The position numbers were made by a program, and so were the translations under genes. Below the pieces are notes generated by a model, which worked only from the letters and a program-made list of their open reading frames with translations, had not been told where the DNA came from and did not search any database. Shown in pieces: positions 1 through 11,230 of a stretch of 64,000 nt of DNA. The stretch lies in contig KV918781.1 of assembly GCA_002049455.2 (NCBI GenBank), positions 248,001 through 312,000 on the forward strand, in the 5' to 3' direction. Numbering within the stretch: position 1 is the stretch's first letter; every line of letters starts with the position of its first letter. Origin of the DNA: Porphyra umbilicalis (Eukaryota; Rhodophyta; Bangiophyceae; Bangiales; Bangiaceae).

Positions 1-161
1 AATGCCCTCGATGTTTCGTTCAATGAACTCGGTGCCAAGAATGCACGGGACTGACAAGTTGTCGGCAACGAGGAATCGGTCAAATAGACGCACACCTCCG
101 GTGTCTACATACAGATGTATGGCATACTTCGTCACAAGACGATTGTTGTTTGCATCTCGGA

Positions 162-1117
162 CAGGGGCTGAGGTGGATAAAGTTGAGCTAGATATATCCG
201 CACAGTATACTCGGATATATCCATATTCATGCCGTAGCTGCGTATTCTTAATGTACTCTGTCCATGCACCGACGATTATAATGTGCCTTAATAATTCTCT
301 GAGGTCAGGATATAATGTAATCAGAGTGGAGATACTTTGCCTGAGTTTATCCGACTCCCGGAATTGGCTGTGCGCTACAACAACAGTCTGGGGCAGCCCT
401 TGCGACGCCGCAGGCGAACAAGATGCCAATGTTGGCTACCAGATATGCGATAGGGGCTGGACCTTCGCAACTAAGAGAGAAATGTGTCTGGCACACCTGA
501 GCCGGATGCCCGGACCACGACGTGAAGGTGTTTGGGTATCCGCAGCATGATCCTATCCCCTTCGCGTGAGGAGCAGCCCTGCCGCCCTGCTTCTCGTCGC
601 ATGAAAACTGCGCCACTTTGCTGTCACAACACCCTCCAGCGTCGACCACTGTTGCACCCCGACGAGCACTCGTCGTGACTTCGGGAGCACTGCCCGCAGC
701 ACCACAAATCTTTCTGTGTCCGACCACGAGATTGTAGCTTTTAGTTTGCACGCTGGAATTGTGCAGGTACACCATACCACTCCAGTTTCCCAGGAGATTG
801 AGACCACCTCACAACGTACGTTGGCTGGCGCTAGACTGTGTTGGCGGCGTCGTCGGACAACCTCTCGTTGGTACATGCGTCGATCCCTATTTGCGCAGAA
901 GTGTCCTCGGACGGAATACACTCACTCTAGGTACACAGATTATAATCGAAATCGGAGCGATAACATATCCGAATATAATGCTGATCCTGAATCCGACCGA
1001 CGAGGTCAGATCCGAATCCAGATACATGATATCATCAAAAACTCAAATCTGAGTGCATGTCAGCGCAACTGGAGTATATTCAGATTCTATGAAAAGTGAC
1101 GGATTCAAAAGCCCCTG
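162..1117. mobile_element. hAT-type non-autonomous element (MITE), copy 1
   Basis: Ends are CAGGGGCT and AGCCCCTG, an 8-bp terminal inverted repeat of hAT form, flanked by a perfect 8-bp duplication ATCTCGGA at 154-161 and 1118-1125. It is 956 bp long, has no credible coding frame, and carries ATATCCG motifs near both ends that could be transposase-binding repeats. It lies inside the protease region of gypsy element B. A second copy of exactly the same length is at 10275-11230. Confidence 0.92.
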
Positions 1118-1359
1118 ATCTCGGATGCGCGGACGCGCAGTCAACTCTTCAGCGTAAGCCATCCAGTTCGAAGGGAGAACACTAGTTCGCACCATGTTCA
1201 CCCCAGCGCCCGTGTCTAAGACAGCGCGGCAACTTCGCATTATGCGCAGGCATGGGCCTAACTTGGCTGCGATCTCATAGTGCCGAAGGGCACGACGTAA
1301 GAGTCTTGTCACCGTACGCTTTCGCGTTCCGCCGGGCAACCCCAAGTCGGGCACCCGGC

Positions 1360-3006
1360 CTAGACGTTTTTCGAGTCGTCCACGGCGTCCGCCGGATGCT
1401 CGACCTCGTGTTCCTCGACGTTACCGTCGGCAAGGGCATGAACTCCGATAGGCGGTTGCCGACGCTCGCGAGGGCGATAAGGCTCGGCACACTGTGCGGC
1501 GAAGTGTCCCGGCTTGCTCCAGTTGTAACAGATGTCAGCCCGATTGGCTTGAGGGACGGCGGCCCGAGGGGGCGGCGGGGTGCGAACCGGTGTGAACGGT
1601 CGTTCCGTCGTCGTCCGCTGGTCTTGTGTCGCGTAAGCGACTTTGATCGCCGTTGGGCGGGTCATCTTGAGTTGCAAACGCAACTTGTTCGTACCGTCCC
1701 AATACATCTGGGCGGTGGCGACCGTCTCAGACAGGGTTCGGTCGGGGAACTGGTCATTCAGGACCCGGACGTGCGCTTGCACAAAGTCCGAAAGACCAGT
1801 GATGAAGACGTCCTTAACGTCTTGGATGTCGAACAACCCGTTCAGGAGGTCGCATTGCGTTTCCACGCGATGACCAAAGGCCGTGGGCGCCTCGTTGTCT
1901 TGTTGCTTCATCGTAATGATGTCTTGATAGGCGTTGGCCATAGTTGCGTGCGTCGCATACTTCGAAAGAAGCCAGTTGACGGCATCTCCGTAGGTACGGA
2001 TGGTGTAACGCTTACGTCCGAGGGTGCTGTTAAGCGCGCCGGAGAAGGCCATCTTGGCGTTGCCGGCTAGTCGAAAGACCATAAGCGGAAGGGCTTGACC
2101 GTGCGTCAGCCCAGCCGCGTCGCACGCGCGGCGAAAGGTCGTCAAGAACGTGAAGATGCCCAAGGGCAGGGCTCCCGTGAATGGCTGTTGCCCATGGATC
2201 GCTCCGTCCAAACGTTTGTTGAGATGGTGCGACCGCTGTGCCTCTTTAGGCGTATACGTCAGTTGACGGCGGATCAGGAAGTACGTCCTGTAGTCCAGGA
2301 GTGTCTTGAAGCGGCTATTAGCCGGGCGGATCACCTTGATCCTATCGGCTTTTTCAAGTCGCTCCTTCCGTTTGGTGGGGGGCGCGGGGCGCTTGCGCGT
2401 GGCCGCGTCCGACTCGCTCGAGCTTTCGCTCGGCGAGGACCCACTTGGGGGCGACGGCGGGTGTGGGGGCCCGTGGCCATCGTCCGAAGAGGACGTGTCT
2501 GTCGCGTCGGGGTTGTCGTCGTCTGACGACGTCGGGCTTGACCCAGAAGCGGAATCGTCGGAAGATGAGGAAAGCGCGGCGTTAGCCGGAGCCTCCTTGC
2601 GGACGGACTTGTCCTTAATCACCTTGCTCGTCTTCTTGACGTCCTTGGTCTTGTCGCCCGACTGGCGGCGAGACTTAGCCACACGGCGTTCCTCCTCATG
2701 GGAGTCGACCTTGCGCAGGGCCTCGACGTCGTCGACCAACTTGTCATTGGCTCGCGCCAGAGTTCCGTTAGTCTGTTCTTGGGCCGTTAGGCGTCGCTGA
2801 AGTGCTTCAACGGCCGCCTTCAGGCTCTCCACCACCTGCATCTGCCCAGAGGCGGCTTGATCCGCAGGGATGGGAGAAGTTGGAGCACCGTCCGTGGGGG
2901 CGTCGGAGGCGGAAGGAGTGCCTTGTCCCCCGCCCGGTGGCCGGTAGCCAGATGGCAACTTGCCGTCTCTGGCTCGCCGAGTGCCGCCGGTACCACCAGT
3001 AGACAT
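1360..3006 (-). CDS. gag frame of gypsy element B
   Basis: Open frame of 548 codons encoding a Gag-like structural protein of the retrotransposon particle. Residues 1-60 are Gly/Pro-rich, about 60-100 is predicted helical with a coiled-coil look, followed by a Ser/Asp-rich acidic stretch, then the conserved gag core (about residues 235-440). A knuckle-like segment rich in Cys and His follows near residue 500. The gene lies directly upstream of the protease frame, the normal gag-pol order. The start is the ATG nearest the PBS. Confidence 0.75.
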   Translation of the reverse strand: MSTGGTGGTRRARDGKLPSGYRPPGGGQGTPSASDAPTDGAPTSPIPADQAASGQMQVVESLKAAVEALQRRLTAQEQTNGTLARANDKLVDDVEALRKVDSHEEERRVAKSRRQSGDKTKDVKKTSKVIKDKSVRKEAPANAALSSSSDDSASGSSPTSSDDDNPDATDTSSSDDGHGPPHPPSPPSGSSPSESSSESDAATRKRPAPPTKRKERLEKADRIKVIRPANSRFKTLLDYRTYFLIRRQLTYTPKEAQRSHHLNKRLDGAIHGQQPFTGALPLGIFTFLTTFRRACDAAGLTHGQALPLMVFRLAGNAKMAFSGALNSTLGRKRYTIRTYGDAVNWLLSKYATHATMANAYQDIITMKQQDNEAPTAFGHRVETQCDLLNGLFDIQDVKDVFITGLSDFVQAHVRVLNDQFPDRTLSETVATAQMYWDGTNKLRLQLKMTRPTAIKVAYATQDQRTTTERPFTPVRTPPPPRAAVPQANRADICYNWSKPGHFAAQCAEPYRPRERRQPPIGVHALADGNVEEHEVEHPADAVDDSKNV

Positions 3007-3216
3007 ACTGAGACCTGAACAAAGTGTTCCGACTTGGCTTACGCCCTGCGCGCCAACGTCGGAGATCTCAACCGTGATGCCCCCGGCACCATGCCCACAA
3101 GTCGATGGCTTACGCCCCGCGCGCCAAGCGACCGTATCGACACCGTCACAATGCCACGAGGCAGCGAGGAAGTTCTCGGGGACACCGTGCCGCGAGGCAC
3201 GATGAAGGCGAGGGTA

Positions 3217-3234
3217 TCCCCTGCTGCTCCACCA
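3217..3234 (-). other. primer binding site of gypsy element B
   Basis: Plus-strand TCCCCTGCTGCTCCACCA ends in CCA like a tRNA 3' end, so the minus strand begins TGGTGGAGCAGC, the expected form of a tRNA-primed PBS. The same 18 bases occur at 27765-27782 in gypsy element A, also two bases from its LTR. The tRNA was not identified. Confidence 0.65.
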
Positions 3235-3236
3235 AA

Positions 3237-3663
3237 TGTGGTATTAATAACGTTAGTTCAATTACCAGTGTACTGAGACCGACCGTAGCCAAGCAATAAA
3301 GCGAGTTCTATCGCCGTCGCGGCGAGGAAGAAGACCTTTTGTTGAAGGGCATCCGATGGGGAGCCGGGTGGTGCCCACGACGGCGACCCCGGACCCACGG
3401 TGGTTTAATACAAACAACGGCACTGGTCGATCGACCATCCGATCAAGCGATCGTAATGAGTGCCGGCAGACAGATAAGACAGGCAAGCAAACAAGCAAAC
3501 AAAAAATAAACAATGCGGAAGTAACCCCCCAAAGGGCGTGCCACAAGCCGAGTCACACACATCCGTGGATTCGGCCAGTCAAGGGGGCTACTCGTGGCTA
3601 ATTGCCAATTGGTAGCAGAGATATGCTACAGTCTCTTCCTCTCGACACCTCCGGTGCAAGACA
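3237..3663 (-). repeat. putative 5' LTR of gypsy element B
   Basis: The inner border is set by the PBS: two bases separate it from TGTGGTATTAATAACG on the plus strand. The outer border is proposed at GTGCAAGACA because LTRs end TG...CA; on the minus strand this gives TGTCTTGCACCGG as the LTR start. There is no second copy in the window to confirm it. Element A begins only 50 bp further on. Confidence 0.4.
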
Positions 3664-3712
3664 AGCGTTTTGTGCCTGATTTTTTTTGAGCTGAGCCGTA
3701 GCTCACTGCTGA

Positions 3713-4077
3713 TGTGGCAACAAAGAAGGCGCGAACAAATATCCTAGAACCACACTGACAGTACAAAAGAGAAGGACCTAAAGAGTCAACCTACCAAAGG
3801 TCCTAGACGGCTCAAAGGCGCTCAAAGGCTAGGACTTGAGAGGGACGCCAAGATTTAGATGGCGAGCAAGACGGGGCGGCGCGGGGCAAGGCCGGCGCCG
3901 TAATAACAAGACGAAAACAGACGAAAAGGAGAGACGAAAGAGTAACCCCTGGCCCGAATAGGGGGGGCTACTCAGGGAGGGACAGCCGTCCGACAGGCCG
4001 CAATCCGAAGTACGGAGAGACGGGCGCAAATCCCGGCAGGGGCATAAGTACTGGATTAGCCCCTGCCGGATGCAAAA
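3713..4077 (-). repeat. 3' LTR of gypsy element A
   Basis: This 365-bp sequence starts TGTGGCAACAAAG and matches 27785-27879 plus 29295-29570 throughout. Directly outside it is the TSD GCTGA. A weak purine stretch on the minus strand at about 4078-4090 could be the polypurine tract. Confidence 0.9.
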
Positions 4078-4408
4078 CTGCCCTTGGGCCAAGACCCGGC
4101 GGTCACCCGCCAGCAAGGACGGATGCGGGGCCGCTCGGGCCGAGCAGCCGCGGGGGGTCGCCAGCGAGAGGGCGCAGGGCGGGGCCATCAGGCGACGCGG
4201 TCCGCGTGGGGGCGCGCGTGCGGGCAGCACGCGGCGGCGAGCGGCGGCGAGGCGGACATACCGCCGTGCGGGGACCGGCGGGGGCAGCGTTGAAGAACGC
4301 GGGGCGTCGGCGGCGGGGCGGCAACGACGGGGACGACGACGCGGTCGGCGGCGGCGAAGGCGGCACGCGCGGACGCCATCGGCGTGGGCGTGCTGCCAAC
4401 TTGGGCGG

Positions 4409-4572
4409 ATGGCGGCGACCGGGGAAGCGGCGGCGATGGCCTACATCGCGCCTCCCCTGCGGGACGCGTTGAGGGCGGGGCTGCGGCGGTACGCCGAGTG
4501 CGTATTGACGGACCTCGACGAGGTGCCGGAGCGGGCGAGGGTGCCGGAGCCAGACCCGCGGAACCAGCCGGC
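4409..4572 (+). pseudogene. opposite-strand frame of gypsy A, segment 1
   Basis: The 5' part of a plus-strand frame lying between the pol end and the 3' LTR of element A, therefore antisense to gag-pol. It is Ala/Arg-rich and resembles no family I recognise. The frame is open upstream into the LTR; the ATG at 4409 is chosen because the sequence before it is low-complexity. The Ty1/copia element inserted at 4573. Confidence 0.5.
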
Positions 4573-4989
4573 TGTTGAATCGCTGTGGGGATAGGGGTTG
4601 GAGAACCATTGTCAAGTGGTTGAGTGGCTTGAGCTTGTGTGTGTGTGCGCGAACGTGCTTTGTTGGTTGTCCTAAGGTTCGCCCGCCTCTCCCAACCGAG
4701 AGCACCTCTCAAATAGTCCCCACCGGCCCAAGTGCTCCCCCCTCTCGCGCCCACACCGACGCCCACGCCCTCGCACCAAATCGAATCACTCACCAAATCA
4801 AAAGCCACTAGAGCAAAGCGAAGATCAAATCCAAAACATGCCAAAAGTAACGCCCCAAGATGACCCAACACAAATGTGTGCAACTTGACCACGTCTTGCA
4901 AATGTACCATGGGGGGTACCATAGGGGTCACCGATTATCATCTATCCGCGAACCGCCAGGGAGTCGGAGACGAGCATCACAGTCCAACA
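4573..4989 (-). repeat. 3' LTR of the Ty1/copia element
   Basis: 417 bp, about 96% identical to 9113-9530, with TG...CA ends forming a short TGTTG/CAACA inverted repeat. It lies beside TSD CCGGC. Confidence 0.95.
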
Positions 4990-5024
4990 CTCCTCCTTGC
5001 TTGTTGCCGCGGCGGTTCTTGTTT

Positions 5025-8000
5025 TTAGCAAAGCCCCATGGCCTCGACATGCTTGTCGTGCTTGGTCTTGCCGAGCTCCTTCGTGATCGGGTCCGCCATC
5101 ATGTCGTCCGTTGCACAATGCTCCAGTGTCACCTTGTCCGTCGTGATGGCCTCGCGCACAAAGTGGTAGCGTATGTCGATGTGCTTAGTGCGCTTGTGCT
5201 CGACGGGGTTCTTGGAGAAGTCAATGCACCCGCTGTTGTCGACCTTGATGTTGATCGGCCCGCCCGAGATCGCTGTTCGCAGCCCTTGAGATGCCACGCT
5301 TTGCACGAGCTTGTTGAGCCAAACAGCTTCCTTGCTGGCCTCACATAGAGCCATGTACTCGGCTTCCATCGTCGACAGCGCCACCGTCTTCTGCAACTTA
5401 GAACCCCAGCTGACGGCTGCTCCGCCAAAGATGAAGGTGAAGCCCGTCGTAGAACGTCGCGTCTCGTGGTCACCCGCCCAGTCGGCATCACTAAAGCCTT
5501 GTAGAACACAGGAAGAGTTCTTGTCGAAGACCAGCCCCTTGTCCATCGAACCCTTGACGTACCGTAGAACGCACTTGATCGCCGCCCAATGCTCCTTGCC
5601 GTAGCACGAAACAAACCGACTCAGCTTCCCGATAGCGAAGGCGAGGTCAGGACGTGTCCCGACCATAAGGTACATTAGACTGCCGACGGCTTCGCGGTAG
5701 GGCAGCTCGTCGTCGCTCTCGTCGGCCTTGACCAGCTGCAGGCCCACCTCCAGCGGCGTTCCGATCGGGTTGCACTCCGCCATCCCGAACTTCTCCAGCA
5801 CTTGCGCCGCGTACTTGCCCTGCGACAGCTTGAAGGTGCCCAACGCCTTGTCACGCCTAATCTCTAGCCCGAGGATGACCTTCGCCTCGCCCAGGTCCTT
5901 CATCTCAAAACGCTTGTGCAGAGCGTCCTTAATCTTGTAGATCGCCGCCAGGCTTGATGCCACCAACAGGAGATCGTCGACGTACACCAGGACGATGATG
6001 ATTTCGCCGTCATCCATGAGGAGGTAGAGGCATGCATCCGGGTCAATGTTGTCAGACCCCTGCGACTTGAGGAAGTCGTCGAGCTTGGCGTACCACATCT
6101 TGGGAGCTTGCTTCAGCCCATACAGCGCTTGGAGGAGACGACACACTTTGTCAGGATACGTCGGATCGACATAGCCGTCTGGCTGCTCCATGTAGACCTC
6201 CTCGTCAAGGTCGCCGTTGAGGAATGCCGTCTTGACGTCCATCTGATGTAGCTCCCACCCGTTTGCCGCCGTCATCGCCAGGATGCATCGAATGGTGGAG
6301 AACTTGGCCACCGGCGCGAACGTCTCGTTGAAGTCGAGCCCCTTGATCTGCCGGTTCCCCATGAAGCACAGGCGCGCCTTGTGCCGCGTCGTGTTGTTCC
6401 CGTTCTTGTCAACCTCGTTCTTGACCTTGTAAACCCACTTGCCCTTCAGCACGCGTCGAATGGCCGGGCGACCCGTCAAGCGCCAAGTCTTGTTCTTGCG
6501 GATGGCCTCCATCTCCTCGTCCATGGCAATCTGCCACTCAGCCGATTCCTGGCCTTGAACGGCTTGCACGTACGTCGTGGGCGCCTCGTGAGCAACCAGG
6601 CTCACCGGGCGCCAGTACTCGACAGGGGGTCGCCGCGCTCTGCCGCTCCGACGCAGCGTGTCTTGAGAGCCGCCACAACCTTGATTGTCGTCCGCGGACT
6701 TGTCAGATCCATCGTCTTGCTTGTCATGCTTGTCGTTATTGTCAGCATCCACGTCTTCGCCGTCGCTTGCCGAGCGCAAACCCGTCTCGACTTAGACGTT
6801 TTCGTCTCCGGGAAGCTCCTCTGCAACTTCTGCCACCTCGCTTACGTTCGTCTCGGCGAACACGACGCTTCGTGCCTTGACGACCTTGCCGTCGTCGAGG
6901 ATGACCTTGTACGCCTTGCTGCCGTCGGGATAGCCTAAGAAGACGCCCTTCGCCGCCTTGTCACCAAACTTGCCGTCGATGTGACTCTTGTGCAGCACCA
7001 CCCAGCATGTCGACCTAAACACCCGCATGTGGCTTACGTCGGGCTTATTTCCGGTCAACAGCTCAAAACGCGTCTTGCCGACGGGAAGCGCCCGGCTGGT
7101 GACGCGGTTCTTGATGTAGACCGCCATCTTGATGGCATTCGCCCAAAGGTCTTGATCGACGTCCTTGTGTCGCATCATGGTGCGAGCCATCTCCACGAGA
7201 ACTCGGTTGAGCCGCTCAGCAACGCCGTTCTGCTGCGGCGTGTCGGGCACCGTGGTCTGGTGCGTCGTGCCGTTCTCATCGTGAAGAGCCTTGAATGCAT
7301 TCGACACATTCTCGCCGCCATTATCGGAGCGTAGGATCTTGAACTTGGTTCCCGTGTGCAGCTGGGCTTTCGTCAGCCACTTCTTGTACTCCGAGAGTAG
7401 ATCGCTCTTCTTCTGCAGGAAGACCACGTCTGTCCAGCGGGAGAAGTCGTCAGTGAAGGTGCCAAAGTAGAGCGCACGGCCACGCGACGGCTCCGACATT
7501 GGCCCGCCCAGGTCCGAGTGCACGAGCTGCAGGCGCTTGCTGACTCGACCTCCTCCTGCACTAGGCATAGGCGTCATAGCTGCCTTCCCATACACGCACG
7601 GCTCGCAGACGTCCTTGACCGCCATGCAAGAGCACTTGAGTCCATTGATGTCCTTGTTCTTGATCATCCGCTTATCGCCAGCCACGTTGACGTGCCCAAG
7701 GCGCTCATGCCAAAGCTGAAGGGAGGCCACCGCAGCGATATCCTACAGTGGGGCCATGTCCAGGTGGTAGAGCCCACTCTTCCGCGTGCCGCACGCAGCG
7801 ACCTTGTCGCTTATCTTGATGATCGTCTTACCGCCCTTGAATGACACTTCCGCACCACGTTCCTCCATCATGCCGACCGACATGAGGTTGAAGCCCATGG
7901 TAGGAACATGGAGTACCTTCTCCAACTTGATCTTGCGCGTCTTGCCGTGAACGATGACATTGAGCACGACGGTTCCGACGCCCGCCGTGGCTACGGACCC

Positions 8001-8951
8001 CTTGTCACCCATGGTGACGCTGCGTCCCGTGGTCGTCTGGTAGTCTTCGAAGCACCCGCGCATCCAGCACATGTGTGCAGACGCCGCAGAATCGACAAGC
8101 CACGACTTGGAGATGTCATCGGTGTCAGCCGCATTGCCCACCAGACAGATGGCGTCGTCGCTGTCGCTACCATCGTCAGCCGCAATTGCGGCCACCTTGT
8201 CCTGTCTCTGCTTCTTGGCCTTGAGCTCTGGGCAATCGCGAGAGATGTGCCCAAATGTATGGCAGTAGTAGCACTCGATCTTGGAGGGGTCACCACGGCG
8301 GCCTTGACCTTGATAGTTGGCGCCGACGAGTGCCATGTCGCCAATGCGCTTCGTTGCAGGTGACTTGTCCGCCTGCCGCCGCTCTTCCTGAAGCAAGCGG
8401 CTCTTGACAAAGTCGAGGCTCAGCTTGTCCTCGCCCTTGGCGTCGAGAGCCACCAGCAGGTTCTCGTACTTGGACGTCAGCCCGTTCAGGACGCTCATGG
8501 CAACGTCCATCTCCGTCACCTCGCCGCCCATGGCCTTGACGTTCTCGCCGAGGTTGCGCACGCGGTTGATGTAGCCCAGCATGCCCTCGCCGACGGTCAT
8601 TTCGACGGTGTAGAACTCGCGTCGCGCCTTCATCTTGTTCATCAAACTCTTGCGCTGGAAGACACCTTGCAGCGTCGACCACATTTCCGCCGTCGTCTTG
8701 CAGCCCGCCACGTGCTCGAGCTGCCCAGATCCAAGGGTGAGCCCGATGATGGCGCTCGCCTTCGTGTCTCGACACTTCCACACCGCTAACTCGCTGGCAT
8801 CCGCGTCCGTCGGCGTGCCGTCTTCGTCAAGCATATCGTCCAGGTCGCGCAGCGCGAGGACCATCTTAATGCGCTGATGCCACTCGTGGAAGTTCGTCTC
8901 CGTCAACTTGTCGATCTTGATGCCGCCAATGCCGGCAGCGCCTCCGTCCAT
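5025..8951 (-). CDS. Ty1/copia gag-pol coding region
   Basis: The polyprotein region encodes, in order: a Gag domain (opening with the family-typical NFHEWHQRIK segment), a CCHC knuckle (CYYCHTFGHISRDC), an aspartic protease with VDSAASAHM, a GAG-pre-integrase zinc region (HERLGH...CEPC), an integrase core with FTDDFSRW and RSDNGGE, a reverse transcriptase with VYVDDLLL as catalytic box, and RNase H with GFSDADWAGD. All key family motifs are present. The region is open over most of its length with about two breaks, so this is a young-looking fossil. Confidence 0.93.
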
Positions 8952-9096
8952 GATGTCTTCTTGTCGCAGCGCCCGACCTTGCAGAGCCGTGCGCCTTGAC
9001 CGTCACGTCGTTGAACCACCTTGACCTCGTCTTCTTCGCACTTGCCGCGACCGCCGCGACACCAGCTGGCACACCTTGCTCTTGTCACAGCCCCGG

Positions 9097-9112
9097 CTCT
9101 GGGCCCATAACC
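9097..9112 (-). other. primer binding site matching the tRNA-iMet anticodon arm
   Basis: On the minus strand, directly after the LTR, the sequence is GGTTATGGGCCCAGAG. This is complementary to the anticodon stem-loop of eukaryotic initiator tRNA-Met (GGGCCCAUAACC), not to a tRNA 3' end. Drosophila copia is known to prime from such a cleaved half-tRNA. Confidence 0.7.
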
Positions 9113-9530
9113 TGTTGAATCGCAGTGGGGATAGGGGTTGGGGGACCACGGTGAAGTGGTTGAGTGGCTCGAGCTTGTGTGTGTGTGTGCGAACGTGCTT
9201 TGTTGGTTGTCCTAAGGTTCGCCCGCCTCTCCCAACCGAGAGCACCTCTCAAATAGTCCCCACCGGCCCAAGTGCTCCCCCCTCTCGCGCCCACACCGAC
9301 GCCCACGCCCTCGCACCAAATCGAATCACTCACAAAATCAAAAGCCACTAGAGCAAAGCGAAGATCAAATCCAAAACATGCCAAAAGTAACGCCCCAAGA
9401 TGACCCAACACAAATGTGTGCAACTTGACCACGTCTTGCAAATGTACCATGTGGGGTACCATAAGGGTCACCGACTATCATCCATCCGCGAACCGCCAGT
9501 GGAGTCGGCGACGAGCATCACAGTCCAACA
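9113..9530 (-). repeat. 5' LTR of the Ty1/copia element
   Basis: 418 bp, the upstream LTR in element orientation. The PBS abuts it at 9097-9112. TSD CCGGC follows at 9531-9535. Confidence 0.95.
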
Positions 9531-10274
9531 CCGGCGGTCGAGCGCATGCAGGCCGGCGTACGCATGGCGTACTGGCACGGCGGCATCCACGAGGTGCACT
9601 CGCAGCGGTGCGATGGTGAGTTGGCCGTCCGCTTCAGCCGCGAGGTGGCGCGCTTCGGGACGGCGTTGCCGTCGTGGTTCGTCCGGACGGCGTACGCCTT
9701 CGTGAGGGTGAACGAGAACGAGGCGGTCCTTCGCGAGTGGGTGCCGTGGGTGGCGCACTGCTGGGGCCGCCTTATGAGCCTCATGCCGGACGCGATGACC
9801 CCACCGGCGGAGTACCTGACGGAGTTGTCGCTTCCGTATCTACGGACGTCGGCGGACCTCGGGTACGAGCAGGCCGCCGAGGCGCAGCACCGGGAGGCGA
9901 TGGGCGCGGCGGCGTACTACTACGGGGAGGCGGCGGACAAGAACGCCCGTCGTGTGGACGCGGGGGCGGCGCCACGGGCGGTCCCGCCGTACGAGTGCCC
10001 GGACATCAGCTCCTGGCCGAAATCCGAGCGGGTTGGGCGGGATCTGACGCTCCTTTTGGCGGAGGGCGACCGCGTGGCGGTAAACCAAGCGCGGAAGGCG
10101 GTGGACGTCCGGGCGCGCAAGGGCGACGACGTCCCGTACATGATGACGGCCGGCCACCATGCCAAGGGCTTGAACAGCGCCGGCTGGCGGCGCGTGCCGG
10201 AGGCGCTGGGCGAGGTGGCGCTGCCGCGGGGGCTGCACGTGGCGTACCCCACCGTGCTGTCGTACTGTTACGGC
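9531..10274 (+). pseudogene. opposite-strand frame of gypsy A, segment 2
   Basis: An open plus-strand stretch between the Ty1/copia element and MITE copy 2. Unlike its neighbours it has ordinary protein-like composition (mixed hydrophobic and charged residues, several Trp and Tyr, for example EVARFGTALPSWFVRTAYAF). I do not recognise a family. It lies within the LTR borders of element A and on the strand opposite to gag-pol. Confidence 0.55.
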
Positions 10275-11230
10275 CAGGGGCTGAGGTGGATAAAGTTGAG
10301 CTAGATATATCCGCACAGTATACTCGGATATATCCATATTCATGCCGTGGCTGCATATTCTTAATGTACTCGGTCAATGCACCGATGATTATAATGTGCC
10401 TTAGTAATTCTCCGAGGGCAGGATATAATGTAATCAGATTGCAGATACTTTGCTTGAGTTTATCCGACTCCCGGACTCGGCTGTGCGCTACAACAGCATT
10501 TTGGGGCCGCCCTCGCGACGCCGCAGGCAAACAAGATGCCAATGCTGGCTACCAGCTCGGCGATAATGGCCGGACCTTCGCAACTAAGAGGGAAATGTGT
10601 CTGGCACACCCGAGCCGGATGCCCGGACCACGACGTGAAATTGTTTGGGTATCCGCATCATGATCATATCCTCTTCACGTGAGGAGCAGCCCTGCCCCCC
10701 TGCTTCTCGACGCGCGGAATCTGCGCACCTTTGCTGTCACAACACCCTCCGGGGTCCACCACTTTTGCACCCCGACGAGCACTCGTCGTGTCTTGGGGAG
10801 CACTGCCCACAGCACCGGAAATCTTTCGGTGGCCGATGACGAAATTGTAGCTGTTAGTATGCACGCTGGAATTGTGCAGGTACACCATACAACTCCAGTT
10901 TCCCAGGAGATTGAGACCACCTCAAAACGTACGTCGGCTGGCGCCAGACTTTCTTGGCTGCATCGTCGGACAACCTGTCACTGGTACATGCGCCGATCCC
11001 TATTTATGCAGAAACGTCCTTGGAAGGAATATACTCACTCTAGGTACACAGAGTAAAATCATAATCGGAGCGATAACATATCCGAATATAATGCTGATCC
11101 TTACTCCGGCCAACGAGGTCAGATTCGAATTCAGATACATGACATCATCGAAAACTCAAATCTGAATGCATGTTAGCGCAAGTGGAGTATATTCAGATTC
11201 TATGAAGACTGACAGATTCAAAAGCCTCTG
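10275..11230. mobile_element. hAT-type non-autonomous element (MITE), copy 2
   Basis: 956 bp, the same length as copy 1 and alike along its whole extent. Ends are CAGGGGCT and AGCCTCTG. The flanking 8-bp sequences are GTTACGGC (10267-10274) and GTTACGAC (11231-11238), a TSD with one difference. It is inserted in the opposite-strand frame of gypsy element A. Confidence 0.9.

Larger units (their letters stand above)
1..3663 (-). mobile_element. Ty3/gypsy LTR retrotransposon B, 5' part, cut by window edge
   Basis: A Ty3/gypsy-type element read on the minus strand. In element order: a putative 5' LTR (about 3237-3663), a primer binding site (3217-3234), a gag frame (1360-3006), then the start of a retropepsin domain running off the left edge of the window. 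The protease shows LDTGAG and, beyond the MITE, further family-typical protease sequence toward position 1. A 956-bp hAT-type MITE (162-1117) sits inside the protease region. It looks like a broken old copy: one insertion plus the window cut, otherwise few visible lesions. Its other LTR is outside the window, so TSD and LTR age cannot be judged. Confidence 0.8.
4573..9530 (-). mobile_element. Ty1/copia LTR retrotransposon inside gypsy A
   Basis: Both LTRs are present (4573-4989 and 9113-9530), each running TGTTGAATCG to AGTCCAACA, with 5-bp duplication CCGGC at 4568-4572 and 9531-9535. Domain order on the minus strand is gag with CCHC zinc knuckle, aspartic protease, integrase, reverse transcriptase, RNase H: integrase before RT defines Ty1/copia. 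The LTRs differ at about 15 of 418 positions, fewer than those of its host element A, consistent with later insertion. It looks nearly whole, with about two breaks in the polyprotein frame. Confidence 0.96.
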
